Positions 7,981 through 14,866 of a stretch of DNA of 41,398 nt are shown piece after piece (the stretch's first letter is position 1; every line of letters starts with the position of its first letter). The notes beneath the pieces are model-generated. The model saw only the letters and a program-made list of their open reading frames with translations. It did no database searches and had not been told where the DNA came from. The DNA is from UBA791 sp963602355. GTDB lineage: Bacteria > Cyanobacteriota > Vampirovibrionia > Gastranaerophilales > Gastranaerophilaceae. The stretch is from contig CAVCIU010000009.1 in NCBI GenBank assembly GCA_963602355.1, forward strand, positions 1 through 41,398. The letters are read 5' to 3'. A program made the position numbers and the translations under genes.

Positions 7981-9293
7981 TATTTTTTATCTTTATCTTT
8001 TCTTTGTGATTTTCTGTACCAGTAATAAATAGCTCTTGCAACACGATAACTGCTGTGTCTTACAAGACCTTCTTTGCTGTCTTCAATTAATTTCTTTTCA
8101 ACAACATCAACGTGAATATTTTCACTATCAAGTCTTACAGGCAATTGACCTGCTTCTTCGTATTTTTGAGCCATATTTTGTGGTAAAAAGTCATTTACTA
8201 AAACGGCATCAATAAGTTGGTCGCTATTTGCGTGTTTATATAAAGCATTGATATGGTCTGAAACCAAGTAATTATCTGTTTCACCAGGTTGAGACATAAT
8301 GTTGCAAACATAGATTTTTTTAGCTTTTGCTTTTACAACTTCGTCTGCGATTTCTTTGATTAATAAGTTCGGAATAACACTTGTGTACAAGCTACCAGGG
8401 CCAAGAATAATTAAATCAGCATCTTTGATTGCTGCAATTACGTCTTCTAGAGCTTTACAGTTTTCAGGTTCTGTAAATAATCTTTTGATTTTTTTGTGTG
8501 CTTCTGGAATATTGCTTTCACCGTGAACTATTGTTCCGTCTTCGTATTCTGCTGCAAGCTTCATGTTATCAAGTGTTGAAGGTAATACTCTACCTCTGAT
8601 TGATAAAACATTTGAAGATTCTTTGATTGCTCTAACCATATCACCAGTGATTGAACAAAGAGCTGTTAAGAATAAGTTACCAAAACTGTGCCCTTCAAGA
8701 CCTTCACCTGTTTTAAATCTGTATTGGAAAAGTTTTGTGATTAAATCTTCGTTATCAGCTAAAGCTGCAATACAGTTTCTGATATCACCAGGAGGAAGAA
8801 CCCCCATTTCTTCTCTTAAACGTCCAGATGAACCACCATCATCACCTACTGTTACAACTGCAGTGATATTGTTAGTAATATTTTTGATACCTCTTAACAA
8901 CATTGAAAGTCCAGTACCGCCACCAATTGCAACGATTTTTGGACCTCTGTTTAATTTTCTTCTTCTATATAATGATTCTAATAAGTTGCCTTTTGCTTTT
9001 GAATCTTTTACATCAAGGATTGTAAGGTTTGTTTTTTGCCAACCTTTGAAGAAACAAACTACACCAATAAACATAATGATTAATGCGATTAAATCAGTGT
9101 TTACGTGAGTTGCAACTTTTCTAATAATTTCCATTGTGAAGTATACTGGTCTTAGGTTGAAAAATATCATACCACCGATTGTGATAAATAATGAGCCTAA
9201 GAAGATAAGTATAAACCATCTTTTTATTTGTAAACCTGGCATAAGCCATTTAGCATCATTTAGTAATTCTTTATCTATTAAATTCTTTTTCAT
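7980..9293 (-). CDS. yvcK: YvcK/CofD-family protein with N-terminal membrane anchor
   Basis: YvcK proteins bind UDP-sugars such as UDP-GlcNAc and, in Bacillus, are needed for growth on gluconeogenic carbon and for cell-wall control. The 437-residue protein has IGGGTGLS (about 123-130), GDDGGSSGRLR (about 150-160) and PPGDIRNC, all hallmarks of the family. An N-terminal extension of about 115 residues carries two predicted transmembrane helices (about 27-46 and 66-84), which the Bacillus protein lacks. A weak AAAGG lies 11 nt before the ATG. It is followed by an overlapping membrane-protein gene. Confidence 0.92.
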   Translation of the reverse strand: MKKNLIDKELLNDAKWLMPGLQIKRWFILIFLGSLFITIGGMIFFNLRPVYFTMEIIRKVATHVNTDLIALIIMFIGVVCFFKGWQKTNLTILDVKDSKAKGNLLESLYRRRKLNRGPKIVAIGGGTGLSMLLRGIKNITNNITAVVTVGDDGGSSGRLREEMGVLPPGDIRNCIAALADNEDLITKLFQYRFKTGEGLEGHSFGNLFLTALCSITGDMVRAIKESSNVLSIRGRVLPSTLDNMKLAAEYEDGTIVHGESNIPEAHKKIKRLFTEPENCKALEDVIAAIKDADLIILGPGSLYTSVIPNLLIKEIADEVVKAKAKKIYVCNIMSQPGETDNYLVSDHINALYKHANSDQLIDAVLVNDFLPQNMAQKYEEAGQLPVRLDSENIHVDVVEKKLIEDSKEGLVRHSSYRVARAIYYWYRKSQRKDKDKK

Positions 9294-9345
9294 TTTCTAA
9301 CTAACCTTTTGTTCTCTTCTTTTTCTTAAATAAATATTGTTTTTG

Positions 9346-10143
9346 TTATTGTTCGCACCAACCAGCCAAACGAGCTTTGTTGTAGTTGATTGGAGATGGT
9401 TCAATAATATCGTGTGCCAATTTGATTATTTCCATTGAGTTAACGTATTTGTTAGCAAAATGGATAGAATCAACTTCCACAGGAGTTGAACCGTCTAAAT
9501 TGTTATTAACAGAAGATGTTGATAATAATTTTCTCAATCTGTTGATTGCGAAATCTGTCTCATTATTTTCTTCTGCATCTGTGTTTAAAGTTAAATCTGC
9601 GTTATAGATTTTGTTCAAGAATAATTCGCTTGCTGTTGCAATACCAACAAACTCACCAGCTTTTTTAGTGATATCGCCAACTGCGCCGTATAAAGTAAGC
9701 CATTTTGAACATTTTTTAACGGCTTTAGCAAGGTTGCAAGCAAATGTGAAATCTTTTGCTGCCATTTCGTACATAGCGCCGTGAGGTCTTACGTGGTCAA
9801 TTTCTACACCATAAGCTTTTGCAAATGCCATAATTGCGCCAACTTGGTATACAACAAGTGTTTCAATTTCTTCTTCACTTAATTGCATTTCTCTATAACC
9901 AAAACCTTGAATATCATCAAAACCGATGTGAGCACCGATTGCTACATTTTTTTCTTTTGCTTTTAATAAAGCATTCTTGATTGTCATTGGATCACCTGCG
10001 TGAAAACCTGTTGAAATATTTACTGAGCTAACGTAATCAAGAATTTCAAATTCTGAATTGTTTTTGTAAATACCGAAACTTTGAGCTAAATCGCAGTTGA
10101 AATCTATATATTTAATTTGTTTTCTTTCCATTACTTCTGGCAT
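9346..10143 (-). CDS. Divergent LamB/YcsF (PxpA-like) protein
   Basis: The family includes the 5-oxoprolinase A subunit, which with PxpB and PxpC hydrolyses 5-oxoproline. The 265-residue protein keeps FNCDLAQSFG (usually LNCDLGE), STGFHAGDP (usually ACGFHAGDP), GAHIGFDD (usually GAHPGYPD) and VRPHGAMYE (usually VKPHGALYN). The changes at otherwise very constant positions, and the absence of pxpB/pxpC here, suggest a diverged paralogue that may not be an oxoprolinase. AGGATAGGTG lies upstream of the ATG at 10143; an internal ATG 12 nt downstream is possible. Confidence 0.8.
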   Translation of the reverse strand: MPEVMERKQIKYIDFNCDLAQSFGIYKNNSEFEILDYVSSVNISTGFHAGDPMTIKNALLKAKEKNVAIGAHIGFDDIQGFGYREMQLSEEEIETLVVYQVGAIMAFAKAYGVEIDHVRPHGAMYEMAAKDFTFACNLAKAVKKCSKWLTLYGAVGDITKKAGEFVGIATASELFLNKIYNADLTLNTDAEENNETDFAINRLRKLLSTSSVNNNLDGSTPVEVDSIHFANKYVNSMEIIKLAHDIIEPSPINYNKARLAGWCEQ

Positions 10144-10223
10144 ATTTTCACCTATCCTTTATTATTAATTATACCTAATAAAGAATTTTAATCTATATCT
10201 TTACATAATTTTAATACAATATG

Positions 10224-10260
10224 AAAAGAGCGTTATGACTGAAATTCATAACACTCTTTT
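10224..10260 (-). terminator. Terminator of the kdsD-kdsC-queD-uppP operon
   Basis: A 15-bp stem (10224-10238 with 10246-10260) is fully paired on the minus strand, where one position is a G-U wobble. On the plus strand the same position is a C-A mismatch. This shows the minus strand is the functional direction. The stem ends in CTCTTTT, 24 bp after the uppP stop. Confidence 0.85.
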
Positions 10261-10284
10261 AAAAAATTTATGTTAGTTTGAAAT

Positions 10285-11133
10285 TTATGCCATTACATTG
10301 AAGAATACTGCTAATACTGCGCCAACGATTACGCAATAATATGCGAATATTTTCAATGAGAATTTTGATACGAATATCAAGAAGTATTTAATACATAAAT
10401 AACCAACTATTGCAGAAACAATCGTTCCTATTGCCATATTTGTCCAATTAAATCCAACAAGTTCTGATGGGTGAATTTCTAAAATTGGATACAAAATTGA
10501 TGTACCTAGAATGATTGGAATAACAAGCAAGAAAGAGAACTTAGTTGCTGTTGTTCTGTCTAGCCCAGAGAACAAGCCTGATGCAATAGTTAAACCAGAA
10601 CGTGATAACCCTGGAAATACTGCCATACCTTGAGCTAAACCCATTATGATAGATTTTTTTAAAGACATTTTGTCTGTTTTTGCATCAAATTTCTTTGAAA
10701 CATATTCGCTCAAGAATAAGATTATACCTGTCCCAATCAAAAGAATTGAAACGATTTCTGGTTTGTAAACCAATTGTTCGCAAACATCTTTTAATGGATA
10801 AGCAAGTGCAACAGTAAATACTGTACCGATTAAGATGTATAAACCTAATTTTGCATATTCATTAGAAAAATCTCTGTTTTTGATTGCTTTGAAGAACTCT
10901 ACAATAATATCCCAAAGCATTTTTCTAAAGTAAATAAGCACAGAAACAAGTGTACCAAAGTGAAGTAAGATATCAAAGAAGGTATCTTCTGCGTTTACTA
11001 TAGAATAATCTGCGCCTGTTAAAATTTTCAAAATACTTGTTGTAAAAACGATGTGAGCAGAACTAGAGATTGGCAAAAATTCGCTTAATCCTTGAACGGC
11101 ACCTGTTACAACTGCATTAGTCAATGTCAACAT
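10285..11133 (-). CDS. uppP: Undecaprenyl-diphosphatase UppP (BacA)
   Basis: It dephosphorylates undecaprenyl diphosphate so the lipid carrier can be reused for peptidoglycan and polysaccharide export. The 282-residue membrane protein has both active-site blocks: QGLSEFLPISSSAH (about 14-27) and FPGLSRSG (about 173-180). Several further transmembrane helices match the normal length. It starts two bases after the queD stop and is the last gene before the terminator. Its grouping with Kdo genes fits an envelope operon. Confidence 0.96.
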   Translation of the reverse strand: MLTLTNAVVTGAVQGLSEFLPISSSAHIVFTTSILKILTGADYSIVNAEDTFFDILLHFGTLVSVLIYFRKMLWDIIVEFFKAIKNRDFSNEYAKLGLYILIGTVFTVALAYPLKDVCEQLVYKPEIVSILLIGTGIILFLSEYVSKKFDAKTDKMSLKKSIIMGLAQGMAVFPGLSRSGLTIASGLFSGLDRTTATKFSFLLVIPIILGTSILYPILEIHPSELVGFNWTNMAIGTIVSAIVGYLCIKYFLIFVSKFSLKIFAYYCVIVGAVLAVFFNVMA

Positions 11134-11135
11134 AA

Positions 11136-11498
11136 TTAGTCTTCCTCAAAGTAACCAGCACAAGATTCTGGAGTTTCCCAAACGTTAATTCTGTATAATT
11201 CTACGAAAGTTTCTTTCAATTTTGTATAAATGTAGTAAGCTAACATTTCGCTTGAAGGACTTTCGTTTTTGAATTCTGGTAATTCGTTAATATCTTGGTG
11301 ATCAAGATATGCTAAAACTTTTCTTAATTCAGCTTTTAATCTTTTGAAATCAACTAAGATGTTGCTTTTATCTAAAATATCGCCTCTAACAAAAGCTTCT
11401 ACCAACCAGTTATGACCGTGTTGATGTTCACATTCGCCGTCATAGTTTAGTAAGTGGTGTGCTGCTGAAAAAGACAATTGAGCTTTTACTTCGTACAT
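11136..11498 (-). CDS. queD: 6-carboxytetrahydropterin synthase QueD
   Basis: The second step of queuosine and 7-deazaguanine synthesis: 7,8-dihydroneopterin triphosphate to 6-carboxy-5,6,7,8-tetrahydropterin. The 120-residue protein has zinc ligands H15, H27 and H29 and catalytic C23 in CEHQHGHN, followed by LDHQDINEL and WETPES as in the family. AAGGAG lies before the ATG. It sits between Kdo and lipid-carrier genes, while its pathway partner queE is about 7.4 kb away on the other strand. Confidence 0.95.
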   Translation of the reverse strand: MYEVKAQLSFSAAHHLLNYDGECEHQHGHNWLVEAFVRGDILDKSNILVDFKRLKAELRKVLAYLDHQDINELPEFKNESPSSEMLAYYIYTKLKETFVELYRINVWETPESCAGYFEED

Positions 11499-11516
11499 AA
11501 TTATTTCTCCTTATTT

Positions 11517-12014
11517 TTATAATTTATTTTGTGATTTTAATACAAGGTCAGTCAATTCTCTAACTGCACCTCTTCCACCGTCTTTTGAAGATATAAAATT
11601 ACATTTTGATTTAACTTCATCTACTGCATCGTTAGGGCAAGTTGCAAGTCCAACTTGTTCTAGAATGCAAATATCTGGTAGGTCGTCTCCCATGTAAGAT
11701 ACTTCTTCATAAGTAAGGTGATATTTTTCTAAGAGTTCATCAAGTTTTACGATTTTGTTTTTTATGCCTTGATGAATTTCTTGAACTTTTAAGTTTTCAA
11801 ATCTGTGTGAAACTGTTCCGTTTTGACGTGCGGTAATGATTGCAACTGTAAGTCCTGCTTTTATGCAATTTGCAATTCCTTGACCGTCTTTAGCATTGTA
11901 TTTTTTAATTTCTTTTCCGTCTTCTGTGAAAAGTAAACCGCCGTCAGTCATTACACCGTCAACGTCGAATGCTAATAATTTTATTTTTTTTGCTTTTTCT
12001 TCAATTGTAGCCAT
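11517..12014 (-). CDS. kdsC: 3-deoxy-D-manno-octulosonate 8-phosphate phosphatase KdsC
   Basis: It removes the phosphate from Kdo 8-phosphate in lipopolysaccharide core synthesis. This is a HAD-family protein of the compact cap-less type: LLAFDVDGVMTDGG near the N-terminus gives the nucleophile D17 and acid D19, and MGDDLPDICIL supplies the C-terminal metal aspartates. The ATG at 12014 is preferred over a TTG at 12023 because AGGAG lies 9 nt ahead of it; the TTG would touch the Shine-Dalgarno. The start lies one base after the kdsD stop. Confidence 0.95.
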   Translation of the reverse strand: MATIEEKAKKIKLLAFDVDGVMTDGGLLFTEDGKEIKKYNAKDGQGIANCIKAGLTVAIITARQNGTVSHRFENLKVQEIHQGIKNKIVKLDELLEKYHLTYEEVSYMGDDLPDICILEQVGLATCPNDAVDEVKSKCNFISSKDGGRGAVRELTDLVLKSQNKL

Positions 12015-12015
12015 G

Positions 12016-12987
12016 TTATGCAACTCCTGCTTTTAGTAAATCGTGAATGTGCAAAATGCCGATTGGCTTAGAGCTTTCGTCTAAAATAGGTAATGCAGTA
12101 ATAGAATATTTTTCCATTGTATGCAATGCACCTGCTGCATAAGATGATTTTTCAACTGTTTTTGGAGATTTTGTCATAACATCTTTTACCAAAAGATGTT
12201 CAACATCTTTGTGTTTTAAAAGAGTTCTTCTGATGTCTCCGTCTGTTAGAATACCTGTTAAAGTATTGTTGTCGTTGACGATAAGAGCTAAACCAAGCTT
12301 GTGGCTATCAACTGTTTCAAGAGTTGTGATGAATTGTTCGTTTTCGTTTACGATAGGTAAATTATCACTTCTCATAAGGTCTGAAACTTTGTATAATAAA
12401 CCTTTGCCAAGACTTCCAGATGGGTGGAAGATTAAGAAGTCTTCTGCAGTAAAACCTCTTTTTTCTAATAAGCAAACTGCCATAGCATCACCCATTGCAA
12501 GTGTTGCAGTTGTACTAGCAGTTGGTGCTTTACCTAGAGGGCAAGCTTCTTTTTCAACTGAGATATCAATTTTAACGTCTGATGCGTGAATTAAAGTTGA
12601 GTCAAAGTTTCCGCTCATACCGATTAATGGTAAATTAAATCTTTTGATGAATGGTAATAAGTTAAGTAGTTCTTGAGTTTCGCCACTATTTGAAATAGCA
12701 ACGACAACATCATCTCTTGTTACCATACCAGAATCGCCGTGTGTGCTTTCTGCTGGGTGTAAGAAGTATGAAGGAGTTCCAGTAGATGAAAGAGTTGCTG
12801 CAATTTTCTTTCCTACTAAACCAGATTTTCCCATACCTGTAACAATTACACGACCTTTGCAGTTGTACATTAAGTCGATTGCTTTATTAAATTCTTCTTC
12901 GTTAAATCTTTCAATAAGTCTATTAATAGAATCAGCTTCTATTTTTAAAACCTCTTTAGCTATATCTGTTATTGATTTTGTCAACAT
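12016..12987 (-). CDS. kdsD: D-arabinose 5-phosphate isomerase KdsD (KpsF/GutQ family)
   Basis: It interconverts ribulose 5-phosphate and arabinose 5-phosphate, the first committed step to Kdo. The 323-residue protein has an N-terminal SIS sugar-isomerase domain with GMGKSGLVGKKIAATLSS (from about 50) and FLHPAESTHGDSGM, then VAISNSGET. Two CBS domains follow (about 205-323). It is the first gene of the kdsD-kdsC-queD-uppP transcript. Its presence with kdsC is direct evidence for Kdo-type lipopolysaccharide. Confidence 0.96.
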   Translation of the reverse strand: MLTKSITDIAKEVLKIEADSINRLIERFNEEEFNKAIDLMYNCKGRVIVTGMGKSGLVGKKIAATLSSTGTPSYFLHPAESTHGDSGMVTRDDVVVAISNSGETQELLNLLPFIKRFNLPLIGMSGNFDSTLIHASDVKIDISVEKEACPLGKAPTASTTATLAMGDAMAVCLLEKRGFTAEDFLIFHPSGSLGKGLLYKVSDLMRSDNLPIVNENEQFITTLETVDSHKLGLALIVNDNNTLTGILTDGDIRRTLLKHKDVEHLLVKDVMTKSPKTVEKSSYAAGALHTMEKYSITALPILDESSKPIGILHIHDLLKAGVA

Positions 12988-13010
12988 TTTAAACCCTCAT
13001 CTGTAGAAAT

Positions 13011-13016
13011 ATTATA
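13011..13016 (-). promoter_or_regulatory. -10 element of the kds operon
   Basis: On the minus strand TATAAT (13016-13011) lies about 23 nt before the kdsD start. No strong -35 hexamer is visible at the right distance, so the exact promoter is uncertain. Confidence 0.4.
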
Positions 13017-13115
13017 CAATAACCTACACCATTTGTACTAGATTTTTACAATAAAGGTTAAGAAAAAAATACATAAGTCGATAAAGTAAGTGTTAAGAGA
13101 TTATGAGAAGAAAAT

Positions 13116-13388
13116 ATGCAAGGTTATTTTACTCCACAAGGTAGCAATACCGAATTAAAAATTAATTCAGTAAAAAAACACATTGAAGCAACGGATTGCA
13201 AACACTTGAAAATGGATATTTCATCAATGAATGCACTTGAAGCGAGTAAGATTGTGGCATTATGTTCAACAAATCATTATCTTAAATATCCAAAAGGAAT
13301 TGTTGATTGCTTAGTAAAATCAAAAAATATTATCGATTTGGTAAAACCTTTGATTTTAGACAACATGAAGTTTTTGGTAAAAGCGTAA
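13116..13388 (+). CDS. Small hypothetical protein (90 aa)
   Basis: The 90-residue protein has no signal peptide or membrane segment and mixes charged and aliphatic residues. The core (KMDISSMNALEASKIVALC, about 40-58) loosely suggests a STAS-like or helical fold, but I cannot assign it. A weak GAGAAG precedes the ATG. The stop at 13386-13388 is followed immediately by the GGA-hairpin array ending in a terminator. Unless the array has its own promoter, it is the 3' untranslated region of this message, so the protein may be linked to that RNA's function. Confidence 0.65.
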   Translation: MQGYFTPQGSNTELKINSVKKHIEATDCKHLKMDISSMNALEASKIVALCSTNHYLKYPKGIVDCLVKSKNIIDLVKPLILDNMKFLVKA

Positions 13389-13573
13389 GCAAGGAAGCGA
13401 GCGTAAAAACGGCACGGAAGCTGAGTAGACAAGGAAGTTTACTGAACTAAGACACGGAAGTCAAATGCGAGCACGGAAGCGAGCATACAAAATGCACGGA
13501 AGCAAAAGATGTAATTTTTAATTATGAGATTGAAAGGAAAATTACGCTAAAACCCCACGAAAGTGGGGTTTTT
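13385..13573 (+). ncRNA. Candidate CsrA-sequestering RNA: six CANGGANG hairpin loops
   Basis: Six exact CANGGANG motifs start at 13390, 13413, 13430, 13453, 13472 and 13495 (spacing 23, 17, 23, 19 and 23 nt). Four read CACGGAAG and two CAAGGAAG. In each, the terminal C and G can pair, so ANGGAN becomes a hexaloop. The flanking stems differ but stay complementary: AGTAGAC/GTTTACT (7 bp with one G-U) at copy 3; ATGCGAGC/GCGAGCAT (paired around tandem G-A mismatches) at copy 5; GAC/GTC at copy 4; TGC/GCA at copy 6; CGGC/GCTG at copy 2; a short stem with internal loop at copy 1. A terminator ends the unit at 13573. CANGGANG with an ANGGAN hexaloop is the described optimal CsrA/RsmE site, so a CsrB/RsmZ-like sponge is inferred. 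It could be free-standing or the 3' UTR of the 90-aa gene; only a weak promoter-like TAGACA/TAAAAG is visible at 13357-13383. Confidence 0.6.
13551..13573 (+). terminator. Rho-independent terminator of the GGA-array RNA
   Basis: AACCCCAC (13551-13558), a GAAA tetraloop, and GTGGGGTT (13563-13570) run into TTT. It is a compact GC-rich stem and marks the 3' end of the 90-aa gene plus array. Confidence 0.85.
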
Positions 13574-13609
13574 AAGTGCGTAAGCCGGTGTGAAGCAATC
13601 CAACAGTAA

Positions 13610-13672
13610 TTTTGACCAATTATAGTTGGTCAAAATTAAACATATTCTCAATTGTAAACAATTGTAAATATG
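13610..13672. repeat. Two inverted repeats in the intergenic region
   Basis: TTTTGACCAA (13610-13619) pairs perfectly with 13626-13635 over a 6-base loop. Just after it, AATTGT/ACAATT (13650-13655 and 13658-13663) is nested inside CATATT/AATATG (13641-13646 and 13667-13672). Neither is followed by a T-tract. Their place just upstream of a TATAAT suggests regulator binding sites for the 13817 gene (inference). The bases before them (about 13580-13605) contain GAAGCAATCCAA, resembling the dispersed repeat remnant at 36328. Confidence 0.5.
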
Positions 13673-13696
13673 AATTTAAAACAGTCAAAACTCAAG

Positions 13697-13702
13697 TATA
13701 AT
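13697..13702 (+). promoter_or_regulatory. Housekeeping-type -10 element
   Basis: TATAAT at 13697-13702 is preceded by only a poor -35 (TTTAAA at 13675-13680). A start point near 13709 would place the ATATG repeat at the very 5' end of the transcript. It would act in parallel with the sigma-28-type promoter 50 bp downstream. Confidence 0.35.
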
Positions 13703-13707
13703 ACCCT

Positions 13708-13732
13708 ATATGATATGATATGATATGATGTG
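13708..13732 (+). repeat. Pentanucleotide microsatellite (ATATG) x4-5
   Basis: Four perfect ATATG units (13708-13727) are followed by a degenerate ATGTG. The tract begins about 5 bp after TATAAT, at the predicted transcription start. Such short tandem repeats can change length by slippage. Confidence 0.8.
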
Positions 13733-13752
13733 AGGGGAATTGTATTTTTAAC

Positions 13753-13780
13753 TAAAGTCATGATTTAAGGGTGCCGATAA
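13753..13780 (+). promoter_or_regulatory. Sigma-28 (FliA)-type promoter
   Basis: TAAAGTCA (13753-13760), a 12-bp gap, and GCCGATAA (13773-13780), which is the exact FliA -10 consensus. The known consensus is TAAAGTTT, 11 bp, GCCGATAA. The same 12-bp geometry recurs at 36978-37005 on the minus strand, which argues against chance. It lies 36 bp upstream of the 13817 start codon. Confidence 0.7.
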
Positions 13781-13816
13781 TTACTCTGTTAGGAAAAAGT
13801 AATTAAGGAGTAAAAA

Positions 13817-14764
13817 ATGAAATTATCATCATCACTAAAAAATCAAATTCGTTTAGTTTCTAATCAAGTAAAAAATCAAACTTTAAAAAATACAACGAAT
13901 AAAGTTGCACCACAATCTAATTTACTTAGTGGTTCAAAACTTGTAGATAAAGTTGAATTAACAGTTGTTGATTCTTCTTCATTTAAAACTTTTGTAGATA
14001 ATATGGACGATAATGAAAAAGATAAATTAAAATCGAATATTTCTAATTCATTAAGAAAATTCTTTAATTTTGTTTCTAAAAATGTAACTCTTCCAAAAAC
14101 AACTGATGAAACACCTACTACTCCTAAAACACCTACAAATACTAACTCAAATGCGCCAGATGCGGTAACAGACCCAAAAACTGGTAAAAATTATACATTG
14201 TCAGATGAGGATAAAGAATTTTATACAAAATATGGACAAACAGCATTTTTAGAAAGAAAAAGAGCGCAAGATGATTCAAATACAGCAGTAGGGTCTCTAA
14301 GCTCAAAGAGTGATGTAACTAAAACAACTGATGATAAATATTCAAATGTACCAGATGCGATAACAGACCCAAAAACAGGCAAAAATTATACCTTATCAAA
14401 TGAAGATAAAGAATTCTATACAAAATACGGTCAAACAGCATTTTTAGAAAGAAAAAGAGCGCAAGATGATTCAAATACAGCAGTAGGGTCTCTAAGCTCA
14501 AAGAGTGATGTAACTAAAACAACTGGCAATAACAATAAATATTCAAATGTACCAGATGCGATAACAGACCCAAAAACTGGTAAAAATTATACTTTGTCAG
14601 ATGAAGATAAAGAGTTTTATGCAAAATATGGAAAAACATCATTTCTAGAAAGAAAAAGAGCACAAGGAAATTCAAATGCTTCAGTGGGTAAATTAAATGA
14701 TTTTAGTGCATTACAAAACTCATTGCTTAAACCATCTAGTACTAAAACTAAAAAAGCTTTGTAA
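13817..14764 (+). CDS. Tandem-repeat protein under a sigma-28-type promoter
   Basis: AAGGAG at 13805-13810 fixes the ATG. The 315-residue protein has a Ser/Asn/Lys-rich N-terminus (1-30), a helical segment (about 40-90) and a Thr/Pro linker. Three repeats of 65-67 residues start at about 111, 176 and 243. Each contains PDA(V/I)TDPKTGKNYTLS, then DEDKEFYTKYG, then FLERKRAQ. There is no signal peptide or membrane segment. Repeats 1 and 2 share 94 identical bases (14237-14330 and 14432-14525), so the duplication is recent. I do not recognise the family. The late-flagellar promoter and the lack of a Sec signal suggest a flagellum-associated or flagellum-exported protein (inference). Confidence 0.8.
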   Translation: MKLSSSLKNQIRLVSNQVKNQTLKNTTNKVAPQSNLLSGSKLVDKVELTVVDSSSFKTFVDNMDDNEKDKLKSNISNSLRKFFNFVSKNVTLPKTTDETPTTPKTPTNTNSNAPDAVTDPKTGKNYTLSDEDKEFYTKYGQTAFLERKRAQDDSNTAVGSLSSKSDVTKTTDDKYSNVPDAITDPKTGKNYTLSNEDKEFYTKYGQTAFLERKRAQDDSNTAVGSLSSKSDVTKTTGNNNKYSNVPDAITDPKTGKNYTLSDEDKEFYAKYGKTSFLERKRAQGNSNASVGKLNDFSALQNSLLKPSSTKTKKAL

Positions 14765-14792
14765 GTTTGTGCTTCCTAATAAACTTGCAATA

Positions 14793-14830
14793 ACAGAGAG
14801 GCGAAGCCGTAGGCTTCGCCTCTGTCTTTT
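14793..14830 (+). terminator. Rho-independent terminator
   Basis: ACAG...GAGGCGAAGCC (14793-14808) pairs with GGCTTCGCCTCTGT (14812-14825), with a 2-base bulge on the left arm, followed by CTTTT. It ends the repeat-protein gene. Confidence 0.8.
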
Positions 14831-14866
14831 GTCGGGTTCAATGAAATTGTTGAACCCGACCTACGT
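14831..14866 (+). terminator. Second hairpin with T-tract, tandem to the first
   Basis: GTCGGGTTCAA (14831-14841) pairs perfectly with TTGAACCCGAC (14850-14860), then CTACGTTTTTT. It could be a backup terminator or the first element of the repeat mosaic that follows. Confidence 0.6.

Noticed and set aside
8563..9108. Long frame antisense to yvcK
   Set aside because: It is the shadow of a well-conserved gene; its Ser/Pro/Leu-rich translation has no start signal. The frame antisense to flhA (38548-39210) is rejected for the same reason.
12015..12023. TTG start for kdsC
   Set aside because: It directly abuts the Shine-Dalgarno AGGAG; the ATG at 12014 has correct spacing.
13385..13510. GGA array as a CRISPR
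   Set aside because: The repeated core is only 8 bases and the spacing varies between 17 and 23 nt, with no constant repeat and no cas genes nearby.
13610..13635. TTTTGACCAA inverted repeat as a terminator
   Set aside because: No T-tract follows on either strand; it is listed as an inverted repeat or possible operator instead.
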